Shown here in pieces: positions 11,722 through 21,939 of a stretch of 64,000 nucleotides of DNA. The stretch covers positions 2,337,001-2,401,000 of the forward strand of contig OY725506.1 of the NCBI GenBank assembly GCA_963281255.1, given 5' to 3'. The stretch is from Aphrocallistes beatrix. Lineage: Eukaryota; Porifera; Hexactinellida; Sceptrulophora; Aphrocallistidae. The notes beneath the pieces were generated by a model that was given only the letters and a program-made list of their open reading frames with translations, was not told where the DNA came from and ran no database searches. Position 1 is the stretch's first letter. Every line of letters begins with the position of its first letter. A program made the position numbers and the translations under genes.

Positions 11722-11778
11722 GAGTGTATTGCGTGAAAGGCAACGCAACTGATGAGTCCAAGCCGGGACGAAACACTC
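11722..11778 (+). ncRNA. Hammerhead ribozyme, type III topology, in the Ginger 3' untranslated region
   Basis: Invariant cores CTGATGA (11749-11755) and GAAA (11770-11773) are present. Stem III pairs GAGTG (11722-11726) with CACTC (11774-11778). U11727 pairs with the last core A, and cleavage would follow A11728, an allowed H nucleotide. Stem I pairs TTGCGT (11729-11734) with ACGCAA (11743-11748), closing an 8-nt loop. Stem II pairs GTCC (11756-11759) with GGAC (11766-11769), closing AAGCCG. The loops contain GGC and GCC and could pair, as loop contacts do in active natural hammerheads. It lies 54 nt after the transposase stop, on the sense strand. Cleavage would separate the coding part from the poly(A) tail. 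Activity is inferred, not shown. Confidence 0.88.
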
Positions 11779-11925
11779 AAAGGAATTACTTAATACATCT
11801 CAGTACTATGACCTCGGTACACATGATGCCAGTGCCAGACTAGAGCTAGACGAACCTTATCAGAAGAGTTGACTGATTAATAAGATGACACTCTTCTTAT
11901 AGAAAACATTTCAACATAGCAATTT

Positions 11926-11931
11926 AATAAA
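11926..11931 (+). promoter_or_regulatory. Poly(A) signal AATAAA of the Ginger transcript
   Basis: AATAAA lies 258 nt after the transposase stop and about 150 nt after the hammerhead motif, upstream of the right terminal repeat. Confidence 0.5.
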
Positions 11932-12149
11932 TTTTTGTATGTAATTGAATGTACATATTTTGTACTGTAATCAATAATTATGTATACGGTAAGTATTGTT
12001 GGAAAATGTATGGAATTTTGCATTAATAATATGTCATTATGTCCGAAATTATTTCATTAGACATATTTCCAAATTATAATGTTAATATGGTAGTAATCTT
12101 CGATTAATTACAATCACGAACTTGTACAAGATATATACAATCATGTATA

Positions 12150-12359
12150 AGCGCCTCAAAATCCTACGATATCGCCTCAGAATCCTACTGTTCAAAATAT
12201 AATAGCACATCCCTGGTTCACCTATACAAGCGCCTCAAAATCCTACGATATCGCCTCAGAATCCTACAGGTTAAAATATAATAGCACATCCATGGTCCAT
12301 ATATACACCATCTATATAAGCGCCTCAAAATACTACGCGCCTCAAAATACTACGAAACA
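12150..12359 (+). repeat. Right terminal inverted repeat of the Ginger element with an extra subrepeat module
   Basis: 12193-12359 mirrors the left end. A further module with GCGCCTCAAAATCCTACG and CGCCTCAGAATCCTAC begins near 12150, so the right end has an additional ~85-bp copy. The direct repetition suggests internal duplication of transposase-binding sites (inference). Confidence 0.85.
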
Positions 12360-13366
12360 GAACTATCAAAATCTGAAAGAGCTATTCAGTTTTCCCTCAA
12401 TTCAAAAATTGTTTTTAATCAATGCGCCTGTACAAATATCTTGTGATTTTAAGGTAGCAGCTTTAATTGTCGGGATTCAGCAAGCATCGAGCAAATATCC
12501 CTGTCCTTACTGTTTGTGGCGCAATGGTACTTCTTGCACTGGAGTATCAAACCAATCGAGGATGCGAGAAGAAATGATGAATGACCTTGCAAAGAAACAT
12601 CATAATGTCATTAACGATCCACTCATTCATTGGTCAGAGTCAGTAATGGAAAAAATTGCTCTAGTTCCACTGCATATTCTTCTCGGGCTCGTAAATAGAC
12701 TATTTTCTGAATAGAGTATTTTCTGAAAAGCTACAAATAAAAAAGATCGTCAGTTGTAAACTCCACTGTATGGCGTTATGTAAATACAATGTGTTTCGTT
12801 CAGAATATTGGAATGGCACCCTAGAAGGCAATTCTTGTTCGAGACTTCTAGACCACTTAGATGATATTCCATTTCAAGCCAGCTCAGTATGCTTTATCAA
12901 TGCATTAAAAACTTTGAAACAAGTCAATGATAAATGCCTAGGGATAGTGAGAAAATCAGGTTGGCAAGATAGTATTCGAGCATTTAGAGAAGCATGGCGT
13001 GATACAGGGTTACCTTGGTCTTTGAAATCACATATCTTACCGGATCATTATGAGGAATACTTGACCCGTTTTGAAAATGACGCAAATACTGGTGCAGCAC
13101 TTAGTTCAGAGCAAAGCGGGGAAATGCTACATTCCAGACTGCAAAAGGTATGGGATCTTCGATTCAAGACTAGGGCTGAAAATCCATTATTTTCTCAACG
13201 TCTTGTTGATTGTATGGTAACATACAACTATAATATCCCTTAAATGGCGCTAGATTTTTGCTAACTCATTTCCGGTTAAGTCATTTTGGGCGGGGAAACC
13301 TTAGAAGTGTGGGGTCTTTGCTATAAATAGGGATAACTTAAATTGGGATAGGGCACAAAGGTCTTT

Positions 13367-14095
13367 AGAAAATACGGATGAAGAGGCTAACAATACACAA
13401 GAATTTGAAAGCGAATCAAATGAGTACGATGAAGAAAGAATAGAACTACATAACTGGTTGACTGACTCTGAAAACTCGGATGAGAGTGACTCCGATTGAC
13501 AATTGATATTTCATTAAATGTAGGTTCACAATATAAATTAATATCCTCCTGTTCTGAATCAGGAGACACCATATCCAATATTGAATGGCCGACATGGGAA
13601 ATCAAGTATAGTTTTGTGAAAAATGTTTCAGAAGCATCATATATGATATTCTGTTATATCATAAATGCTCCCGAATGAAGTAGAATCACTTCTTCACTAT
13701 TTTAACATTAATTTTAAGTAGTCTTTCAAGGTATGTTAATGAAAGACGAAATACAAGTATAAATTTTAGCAAAAATTGAAATAAATTTAAAGAATAGGAT
13801 AAGAGTGAACTGAAAAGTCTTAAATGATCACCTTAATACAATATACATTGTATTTCTGTCCATTCTTAATGCTATAAATACCCATTCAATCTTTCTTCCG
13901 CTTAGAATAAACAAAACAAAAATTTCAAATATATACATAATGACACCTGTGAAAAAGACGAGAATTTAAAAATTCTGACGTGACCAGAGTGAGATAACCC
14001 GAGATTCTTATGCTATAGACATCCTAAAACATTGTTATAGAGGTGGTTTGCATTGGTAATTTTTCTCAAATTTTCGTTGAAATATTACACCCGTG
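13367..14095 (-). repeat. Right terminal inverted repeat of the outer transposon
   Basis: Reverse complement of 5928-6780 apart from the ~120-bp block present only on the left. It includes the acidic 3' coding tail (SENSDESDSD then TGA) of the element's gene. Confidence 0.85.
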
Positions 14096-14099
14096 TGGG

Positions 14100-15669
14100 G
14101 GGTCCTTTAGGGGGTAGGACATGTACTCCCTCCTGGGCGGAGGCGGTCCCCTGGGTGGTCCTCTCATCGGCGGATTTATTTCTATAAAATAAAATTGATT
14201 TCACATTATCAATACAAACACAATAATTTAATTCGAATAATTTTTTACAATAAATATTTAACCGCATCAATGCTGAGAATTTGATATTTAATTAGCTACA
14301 TACATATAATTAATTAATTGCTCTCTTAATGTTGAAGAGCGCTTAATGCTCTCCCTGACTTCGATGGTAATAAATTCCAAGTATATTGTCTCTGCAGGAT
14401 ACATACCAACCTTGCCGTACTTGACTAGCGTCCTGATTTTCACTCCTTTATTGATCAAAATTTCACACAGTAGCCCGTTTTTACGTGCAATTTCTCCATT
14501 ACCTACCAATTCTACTAATTCTATGTCGTATATTATTCTAGATTGTGTTTCGCCATGTCCCACCAAGATTCAATGCCATGTCCTGGATAATCAAGGCTCG
14601 ATCTCCAGATCTGTGATACTATATCAGATGTCTACCTGGCTTGTGTCACTAGAGTACGGAATCCTGGATCCATTTCTTGATCCAGAGTAGATTTCTTGAT
14701 CCAGAGTAGAATTCGATCACAAAAGCAGAAAGCCAAGGTAATGAAGCTCTGGTACAGAGAGTCTACAAGTCCGGTATCCTGTATCGAGATCGTTCAGCTG
14801 GAATTCAAGTATCATCCTACCAGTTCTGTTCCAGCTAGGAGGAGATTCCAAAGTTAAAGGTAGGAAAACGCTCTGAATTACGGATCCTTTGTCTAAATAC
14901 AGTTTCTTATCTGGCAGATCTGTACCTCTGTACCTGGGTACTGGTTTTAAAAGCTTGCTAACGATGATGAATGCACTTATTATATGTTTTCGGTTTTGAA
15001 GGGGAATTCTACATCAAAATAGGATTAGGGCACACCTATTTTCTGGGATGGGACGAAGAAGAAATGTGTCAGTTCGGCAGTCGCTGTAATTTGCCATCAA
15101 GCGAGTGGCAGAAATGCTTTTTTGTGACGTCACTACACTCATGAGAAGAGCTACTAAACCCAGAGTACATTCAAAATTGTCAAACAGAGTGAGTTCTATC
15201 TAATTTTATTACTTTATTTTCATATCTATTACAGCAAAAAGCTTAAGTAAAATGAACTCTAACTGAAACAACACTTCAGTCGCTTTCCAATCTATTTACG
15301 AGATCCAGAAACTACGCTAATGAATGTAATTAAATGACACAAAATTTACCCCGGACATATTTTGGCAGGGGGACCAGTTTTGGCCTGCCTGCCCCGGCCC
15401 CAGACCATTTTTTTCGTGACAGTCCATTCCCCGTGATTCAATGATGCAAACTGCGTCAATCAGCTGTGAAATTTGGTCAAAATGAATATAGTTTGTTCAT
15501 GAGATTGTTCCGGTGTACCAGAAAAGATCAAACAGAGTCGCTGGTCATTCCTGGTACTGTTTTGGATCTGTTGTTTCCATGAAGCTTGACGTGGACTGTA
15601 ATAGCTGTTCCTTGTGCACTCGATATTTCAACTAGTTAGAGCAACATAGAATAGAACAACTGGAATTTG
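14100..15669. other. Mostly unassigned; one unrecognised 92-codon frame
   Basis: The segment opens with G-rich sequence next to the outer transposon. On the minus strand, 14288-14566 is an uninterrupted 92-codon frame (containing NGEIARKNGLLCEIL) that could be an exon or transposon relic; I do not recognise it. The rest shows no convincing gene. Confidence 0.35.
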
Positions 15670-15910
15670 ACATATTGGTCGATTCCCATAAAGCCACCTG
15701 CCCCGCCAAGTATGGTGAATATTCTAGCGTGTCATTAGAGAGCGAACTGGCAGTGAGCGGAGCGTTATTTCTGATGGTCTTGCTTGTAATGGAGATGCGA
15801 AAACCTTTACTAAGATAACAAATTCTAATCCCTATGTAGACACAGTACCTCAACATACCATCCAGAGATTCGAGTGCTTAGCCCATGTAAGGAAGCGCAT
15901 GAATTCGCAT
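15670..15910 (+). pseudogene. Relic of a Mutator-like transposase core
   Basis: Across shifted frames the plus strand reads HKATCPAKYGEYSSVSLES, then CNGDAKTFTKITNSNPYVD and FECLAHVRKRM. This order (Cys-Gly-Ser segment, DGDS-like motif, PY, ECxxHVxKRM) is familiar from Mutator-like transposase domains of invertebrates. Frame changes and early stops follow, so this is a short dead fragment. The opposite-strand frame at 15825-16097 is its shadow. Assignment is from memory of motif order. Confidence 0.45.
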
Positions 15911-16769
15911 TTGATGTAGCATCAAAAGGATCAGCTGAAACAGGCCCGTACAAATTAAATTTGAACTTTTGAAATATCTCGTCAAGCAAGGCATGGATAC
16001 ATCGAAAGCCAAAAAACTGGTCGAGAAGAATATCACTGGAAAAGAACCGGTAAAAAATATTTCCCGTGGTCGGTATGATGTAAGTCCTGAGGTTCATATT
16101 TCTACCTAATTACTACCTAAAAATATTTCAAAGGTGAAATGTCACTCTACTCAAATTCAATTCCTTACTAATGAAATGTGCGCGCTTATTACATCTTTTT
16201 GCCAACTTGCAGTAAGACAACATTTAGAGAACTCAATTTGATTTTAGAATCAATCATAATTTCCATCTTGGCGCCAATGGTAAAAATGATTTAATAAATC
16301 TCCAATTCCAAACTGTATTTACTAAATACCGATATAATAGATAAGAATTCGTTAGTCAAATAGCACAGGGACAAACTAGTAACCACAATGAGGCAATCCA
16401 TAATATTTTACTTTCAATGGTGCGCAAGAATGATGCGATTGGTCTAGATTTAAGTTGACTAATTCATGAATTATCAATAATTACTCAAAATTTGAAACTA
16501 AAGTAATGAAAAAGATATTTGATATTTCGCTTAGGGACTGAGCAATGTTAGAAGTGTATAATATAAACAACTTTTTAAACACTTTTGAGCATATAATCTG
16601 CACTAACGTTTGAGATTTTGAATAATTCATAATTATTCATCATTTTTCAATGAATTAGTCAACTTACTAGGTCTAGATGTTAATCACAGTCTTGTGCTCT
16701 GATATATTCTCTATCCTTTAATTACTCCCATCATTCGCAGGTACACCTGCTATCTAACAGCAGGCATAT
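15911..16769. other. No recognisable gene
   Basis: AT-rich sequence after the Mutator-like relic. No domain or terminal repeat was identified. Confidence 0.35.
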
Positions 16770-17188
16770 TTAAAACAAGCAACTTTCTCATGAATTCAAT
16801 TTTTAAAATTTTGATGAGTAATGATGACGTCATAACAAAGTGATGAGTCATCATTTCTTGATGATAGTTGCATCATATGTGAGGTATGTTAGTATACAGA
16901 ATCTCTTAAAATTTCAGCCTTCTATCTCCTATAATGAGTTATGCCCGAATAACTGTGTTGCTTAACTTTTAAAAATGTGACAATGACGTCATAATTCCAT
17001 GATGAGTCAACATTTTCGTCTGAGCTCAGAAATTATTGCAACCATAGCAAAAGACTCTCGCATGCCAAAAATCAGCTTTCTACGCCTGGCAATTTATTCA
17101 ATCAATTCGTTACTGATTTATATATACGTATATTTATAGTATATACGTACACACATATACATTAATCGAGTTTTAATAGTAAGGATGG
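16770..17188 (+). repeat. Family A repeat, 5'-truncated copy
   Basis: Begins in the body of the repeat and runs to the tail ATTAATCGAGTTTTAATAGT plus AAGGAT. It contains TGACGTCA at 16825-16832 and 16984-16991 and TGAGTCATCA between them. The GC-rich head is absent. Confidence 0.8.
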
Positions 17189-17829
17189 CTATTAAGCTGT
17201 TTGCAATCGAAAACAATTTCCAGTTCCTTCTTTTATACTATTATTTTCTACTATTTGTATTTAATATAGTTGTGAACATTATGTCATACATCCATTCTTC
17301 CAGTTATGTTCTATTATTTGATCATTTTTAAACTCATTTCAATTCTGATAAAAATTTGAACAAAAACCTATGTAGTTTGGGGCGTTGTTTACTGACCACA
17401 ATATAACCTGAAACTTGTTTGAAAACCTAGTAATAAAAGTGAATATGAGTAGAACTATCCACGACTTTTACCACTTTTATTATATTAAATTAGTTGATTG
17501 AAAGTGTATTTAGTCTGTGAGATGGTTAATTATTCATTTCTTTTTATAGATAGAGACGTTGTACTAATTTATTTTTGAGATGTGATTGAAGAACATTTAG
17601 CAGCTCATACATTCCTGTTTCCTGAAGATTGGAGAGTGCAGATGAATGAAATCGGTGCATCGTGTGACGTTGGAAGAAAAATTGTTATTTGTATAATTTT
17701 TCAATTGGTGTGTATACATACTGAAATACTATAATTATAGGTTGTATAAACGAATATTCGTAAAATAATTATGATTTTGTATTCAAATTAATTCATTTTT
17801 ATTTTAATCGAAGTCATCATATATAAGTA
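17189..17829. other. No recognisable gene
   Basis: AT-rich intergenic sequence between two family A copies. No sustained coding frame. Confidence 0.35.
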
Positions 17830-17832
17830 GTA

Positions 17833-18751
17833 CGAGCGCACTTCGCTTACTTGCGCTGCGCGGATGACGGACACTGTAACCGCCAAAGGAATCCTTTGGA
17901 CGCCTAGACTCACAATGATTAATTAGAAGGTAGATAACATCTCTAATTAATTATGTTTACTGTTATAATCGATATCACTCGAACAATCACCAAATCTTTC
18001 AATTTTTGATGTATAACGATGACGTCATAACAGAATGAGAGACATTTTTTTGATGATAGTTGAATCATATTTGAAGAATCTGAATATACACAATCTATTT
18101 AAATTTCTGCCATTTTAGATGGGGTGAGTTATAGTAAAACTGAAATTTATATTTATAAATGGTTACAATGACGTCATAATTCCATGATGAGTCCACATTT
18201 TCTTCTGAGGTCAGAACTTGGATTGGAACTATATCCAAATGACTCCCACATGCCCTAAATCAGGTTTCTGTTCCTGTCAGTTTCTTCAATCAATTTGATA
18301 TATACACACGCGTTAATCGAGCTTTAATCAGGGTTGGCAGGTTTTGTCCACTTGGACAAAACCTAGTGGTTTTAACCAGGTTAAAACCGTCCTGTCCAAA
18401 ACCTCTTGGGTGGACAAAACTGGACAAAACCTCAAAATTTAATTCATATTCCTCATTAACGGTTTTGTCCAGGTTTTGTCCAAGTGTTGTTCGTGTCTTC
18501 CATGATAAATCGAATACAAAATATAGTTATGGTAATAAACAGGCGTTAGCAAGAAAATCCATTCATTGTCCTCGCTCTCTTTCCATCCTAAACTGTTTCG
18601 TACCCGCTGCAATGATTTACAGTTTCTATTAGGTTTTGTCCAGTTTTGTCCGGTTTTAACCGGTTAAAACCAGGTTTTGTCCACTGCCCTGTCCAAAACC
18701 TGTTTTAGACGGACAAAACCCAACCCTGGCTTTAATACAAGTAATAAGGAT
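17833..18751 (+). repeat. Family A repeat split by a hAT MITE
   Basis: Divergent head (GCGCACTTCGCTTACTTGCG) at 17833, body with TGACGTCA at 18020-18027 and 18169-18176, and a tail interrupted at GCTTTAAT by the insertion at 18329-18728. The tail resumes after the duplicated site and ends AAGGAT. Confidence 0.8.
18329..18728 (+). mobile_element. hAT MITE, copy 1 (400 bp)
   Basis: The ends CAGGGTTGGCAGGTTTTG and CAAAACCCAACCCTG are inverted and flanked by the exact 8-bp duplication GCTTTAAT (18321-18328, 18729-18736). Subterminal TTTTAACCNGGTTAAAA palindromes occur at each side. The interior is non-coding. Two longer relatives in opposite orientation lie at 28229-28726 and 46687-47162. Confidence 0.93.
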
Positions 18752-19093
18752 TTATTATATTGCATGGTATAGAAGACTTTATCAGAGCAATTCATGCACA
18801 ATGGAATTTAATGACGAAATTTCAAGCACATTTCGAAAATTCTATATGGAAAAACCATTTACTTGTCTATGCGATGTAAAGACAATAAATTGAATGATTA
18901 AAAAACAACCCAACACTACTTAGTAGAGATATCACTGACTTTAGTAGAAGTATTCCTCTTAAATATTGCTGGAAAAACTTTTGATCAAGTTAACTTAAAC
19001 AAGCGCGTTGTACTTGTAGTTTTCCTGGCTAAATCTAATAAATATATTTATTTATCTTCTCCATTTACTCGGTTTGAAATGGATACAGTTCCA
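18752..19093. other. No recognisable gene
   Basis: Unique AT-rich sequence between two mobile elements. Confidence 0.35.
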
Positions 19094-19095
19094 TA

Positions 19096-19609
19096 CTCTA
19101 ATCGGACAAAAGTATTTGAAATTCTTACTATTTTCCATCATAATTAGTTATAAAGTGGGTCTATTCATGAGTGAAATGTAATCAAACTGTTACAGAGATT
19201 GTAATTTCGATTTCAAATTCATATTCTCCACATTTTAATTACTCAGGTTAGATGCCTTCTATTGATGTATTCATTTCCAAGGCTAAGATGCATCGAACTG
19301 TGCCACTTTGTGCCACTCCTCATCATCATGTCTAATGGTAATGGGAGTGAAAAGTGGCACAAAGTGACATAGATTGATAATAATTCAACTTATGAATGAA
19401 TATGGAAATTGAAGGCTTCAAACCTGAGTAATTCGAATGTGTAGAATATGAATTTGAAATCGAAATTCCAGTATCTGTCACAGTTTGATTACGCTTCTCT
19501 CCATGAATAAAATCCTTACTATTTTCCATCATAATTAGTCATAAAGTGGGTCTATGACTAATTATGATGGAAAATAGTAAGGATTTCAAATACTTTTGTC
19601 CGGTTAGAG
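19096..19609. mobile_element. Tc1/mariner-like MITE with long inverted repeats
   Basis: Bounded by CTCTAATCGGACAAAAGTAT and its near reverse complement ATACTTTTGTCCGGTTAGAG, flanked by TA (19094-19095, 19610-19611). Most of the element is foldback, including paired blocks with ATTTTCCATCATAATTAG. No ORF. The termini resemble those of the MITE at 476-2882. Confidence 0.88.
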
Positions 19610-19611
19610 TA

Positions 19612-20637
19612 TAAGCAGTTGAGTAGTTAGGTATTCATTTCAGTAATAATATGCTCTGCTGTAGTCAGTATATAAGATTGGAAAATCGCTATACACTATC
19701 TAACTTGACTATTTTCTCACAAATAATATTATAACATTTTTTTCAAAGCGAACCTACCCGCGATTTTCTACACATCAAGTGAGTTAATTATAAGACCAAA
19801 TAAATAATAATACAATGAATATTTTATAACATCAATTAATGTTTGTAATACTTTTCGAGACATTTACAAGAGATTTTAATTTAGATTCTTCGGGATTATT
19901 TACAAATCAAACAAAACGTATACGAAATTAATCCATCAGCCTTCAGCTCATCGATATCCTAACCTTGTGTAAGTCTAGTAATATTCTGATTCTATAATCA
20001 TTAATCTATTGTTAGTGTATTGTGAGACTTGTTAATGAACTCTTATAACGTTCACATCTGTCATAGTGTACACCTAAAGTTAATGCCTCAAACATAATTA
20101 TAATCATGCTAACAATACATGAGTAATCATTGTATACTTAACTGGAAACTGTCAAAGTGGTAATTACGATTCTAACAAATAACCAACGACTCCTTATAGT
20201 GAAATTATAAAGAAAATTGTTGGATGAAACGGTTTATTTACGACTGAAAACTCAAAATAGTTGGCATTATATAGTTGAGGAGAGGATTTTGCATCTCGTC
20301 TAAAATTAAACTTGAAATTCCGCTAGCAAACAGCTTGAGTCGTCACTACTAATGGTTTTAAGAATATTTCATTACTAATCATAGTTACTAATTTCTCTAG
20401 TGGAGGTATTATATTTTTTTGTATATATATCATTATAACAAATGCTATAATATATATATATACAATAGATATTATAGCATTTGGTGAGCATTTTTGAATT
20501 AAATTTATTTTGGAGTCTTTGTCCCAGACTTTATTAGTCAAAAATATTTTAAGTGTGTAGATGCTTCTCATACAAATATATAATTAATCTTCTATAACTA
20601 CATGCTCAATGAAGATGTTTCTAATCAAATTATTTAC
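19612..20637. other. No recognisable gene
   Basis: Over 1 kb of AT-rich unique sequence. The 82-codon frame on the minus strand at 20323-20571 has a hydrophobic middle but no recognisable family and is probably chance. Confidence 0.35.
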
Positions 20638-21159
20638 AACAAGCGCGCTTCGCTTGCTTGCGCTGCGCGGCTGGCGGACACTCCCTTCGGTCGCCTGGGG
20701 TCACATTGGTTAATTATACGGGAGATAACATCTCTAAATACGCCTATCCTACTGTTATAGTCTATATCGCACGTAAAATCTCGAAATTTGTCGATTTTTA
20801 AAATTTTGATGAGTAATGATGACGTCATAGCAAAGTGATGAGTTATCATTTTTTGATGATAGTTGCATCATATGTGAGATATGTTAGTATACAGATTTTA
20901 TTAAAACTTTAGCCTTCTATCTCCTATAATGGCTGAGTTATGCCCGAATAACTGTGTTGCTTAACTTTTTAAAATGTGACAATGACGTCATAATTCCATG
21001 ATGAGTCGATATTTTGGTCTGAGCTCAGAACTTACTGGAGCCATAGCCAAAAAACTCTCACATGCCAAAATTCAGCTTTCTGCGCCTGGTAGTTTCTTCA
21101 ATCAATTCGTTACAGATATATATATACACAAACATTAATCGAGTTTTAATAGTAAGGAT
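20638..21159 (+). repeat. Family A repeat, near-complete copy
   Basis: GC-rich head ACAAGCGCGCTTCGCTTGCT at 20638, hairpin-prone CCCTTCGGTCGCCTGGGG, AGATAACATCTCTAAATA, TGACGTCA at 20820-20827 and 20983-20990, a TA-rich stretch, then the tail ending AGTAAGGAT. No coding capacity. Confidence 0.88.
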
Positions 21160-21939
21160 ATAAAACTCATGATGATAAGCTTTCCTTTTTCTTTGAAATA
21201 TAAGGAAAAGTGTCGTAGGAGAATATTTTTTGAGATAATCCACTTTCCAATGTAGTACGCATAGTATGCTATCAAGGTTATAGTTATGACTATATGACAT
21301 CTATTCAAGTGTAAGGTTCAACACACCTGCTATATGACCCAAATGTGGAATTTGCTTAAGGGATCCTTTTTGACATTGAAAGTACATAATAATTGACTTT
21401 TAAACATAATGTTCATATTTAATTTGGTCATCCATTAAATATTCCAATTAATTTATGCAGCCCATTTATAGATACTTATTTCTTACAATATATGTAGTGA
21501 AACCGGATCATTTTGTTTCCATTTATAGCAACTATTTATTTCTTTTTGAATTCTTATCATTGCAAGTTTAGTATCCACGAAAAGATATAATGTTTTGTCT
21601 TTATAATTCGGTCAACTATTGATGTAATTCTGCAACTGTAAGATGCTTAAAATATATAGCACAGACCATTAGAATTAGATCATATGAAATAGATTTGTTT
21701 ATCGTCCCCACTCGCTCTAATTTTTATATTCTGAACAAAATGTTTGATGTATATTATACTTCATTTCACCAATTAATATATCTACTAAACTTGGCAAATA
21801 AATTAAAAATAAGATATCACTATTTTGATATTTATCTTTCAACAAATATTCTCTTCCAATTCATGTCCAGTATTAAATTTGAAGTGCAAATCATAACTTG
21901 TAAATTAACAGCAGAATTAGCGTAATGGATACGCCATAT
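21160..21939. other. No recognisable gene
   Basis: AT-rich unique sequence up to the TTAA insertion site. Short frames only. Confidence 0.35.

Larger units (their letters stand above)
8093..12359 (+). mobile_element. Ginger1-like DNA transposon, apparently complete (4267 bp)
   Basis: The element begins TGTTTCGCAGTATTTTGAGG and ends with its near-perfect reverse complement; it is flanked by the 4-bp duplication GAAC (8089-8092, 12360-12363). Published descriptions of Ginger1 elements give TGT-starting termini, 4-bp duplications, an integrase related to that of Gypsy retrotransposons, a GPY/F module and, in some, OTU domains. All of these are seen here. The only gene is a nine-exon transposase on the plus strand with every splice phase compatible, followed by a hammerhead-like motif and AATAAA. 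The element therefore looks young and potentially autonomous. Confidence 0.92.
6876..13497 (+). pseudogene. Transposase-like gene of the outer transposon, interrupted and frameshifted
   Basis: Parts: 6876-7058, 7070-8092, then 12364-12714 and 12770-13243, with an acidic tail ending at TGA 13495-13497. The N-terminal part has Cys pairs (CRFC, CSGC, CHVC, CSKC) and a GPKPGRP stretch. The core has QIDGGREFLK, SCDFKVAALIVG followed by PCPYC, and PLHILLGLVNRLF. From memory, these resemble uncharacterised transposase-like proteins common in invertebrate genomes; the two Asp residues could be catalytic. Breaks: a 1-nt frameshift near 7049, the Ginger insertion after Asn codon 8090-8092, a 16-bp tandem duplication (12694-12709 and 12710-12725) that shifts the frame, and stops after 13243. 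Removing the insertion and one GAAC rejoins GLEN to YQNLKEL in frame, proving that the gene pre-dated the insertion. Confidence 0.7.
5928..14095 (+). mobile_element. Large unclassified TIR transposon, host of the nested Ginger element
   Basis: The termini CACGGGTGTAATATT at 5928 and its reverse complement ending at 14095 bound long inverted repeats. The flanks both read TGGG (5924-5927, 14096-14099), a candidate 4-bp duplication, though the G-rich context makes it less than certain. Without the nested Ginger element and one GAAC copy, the element would be about 3.9 kb. It carries a decayed transposase-like gene. I could not place it in a named superfamily. What is visible is the long TIRs, the possible 4-bp duplication, N-terminal Cys pairs and an RNase H-like D-rich core. 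Confidence 0.75.

Noticed and set aside
11661..11843. 60-codon ORF after the OTU exon
   Set aside because: It overlaps the hammerhead motif in the 3' untranslated region and has no recognisable features.
20638..20760. Family A head as a tRNA-derived SINE promoter
   Set aside because: No convincing A and B boxes of a Pol III promoter were seen; the origin of the family was left open.
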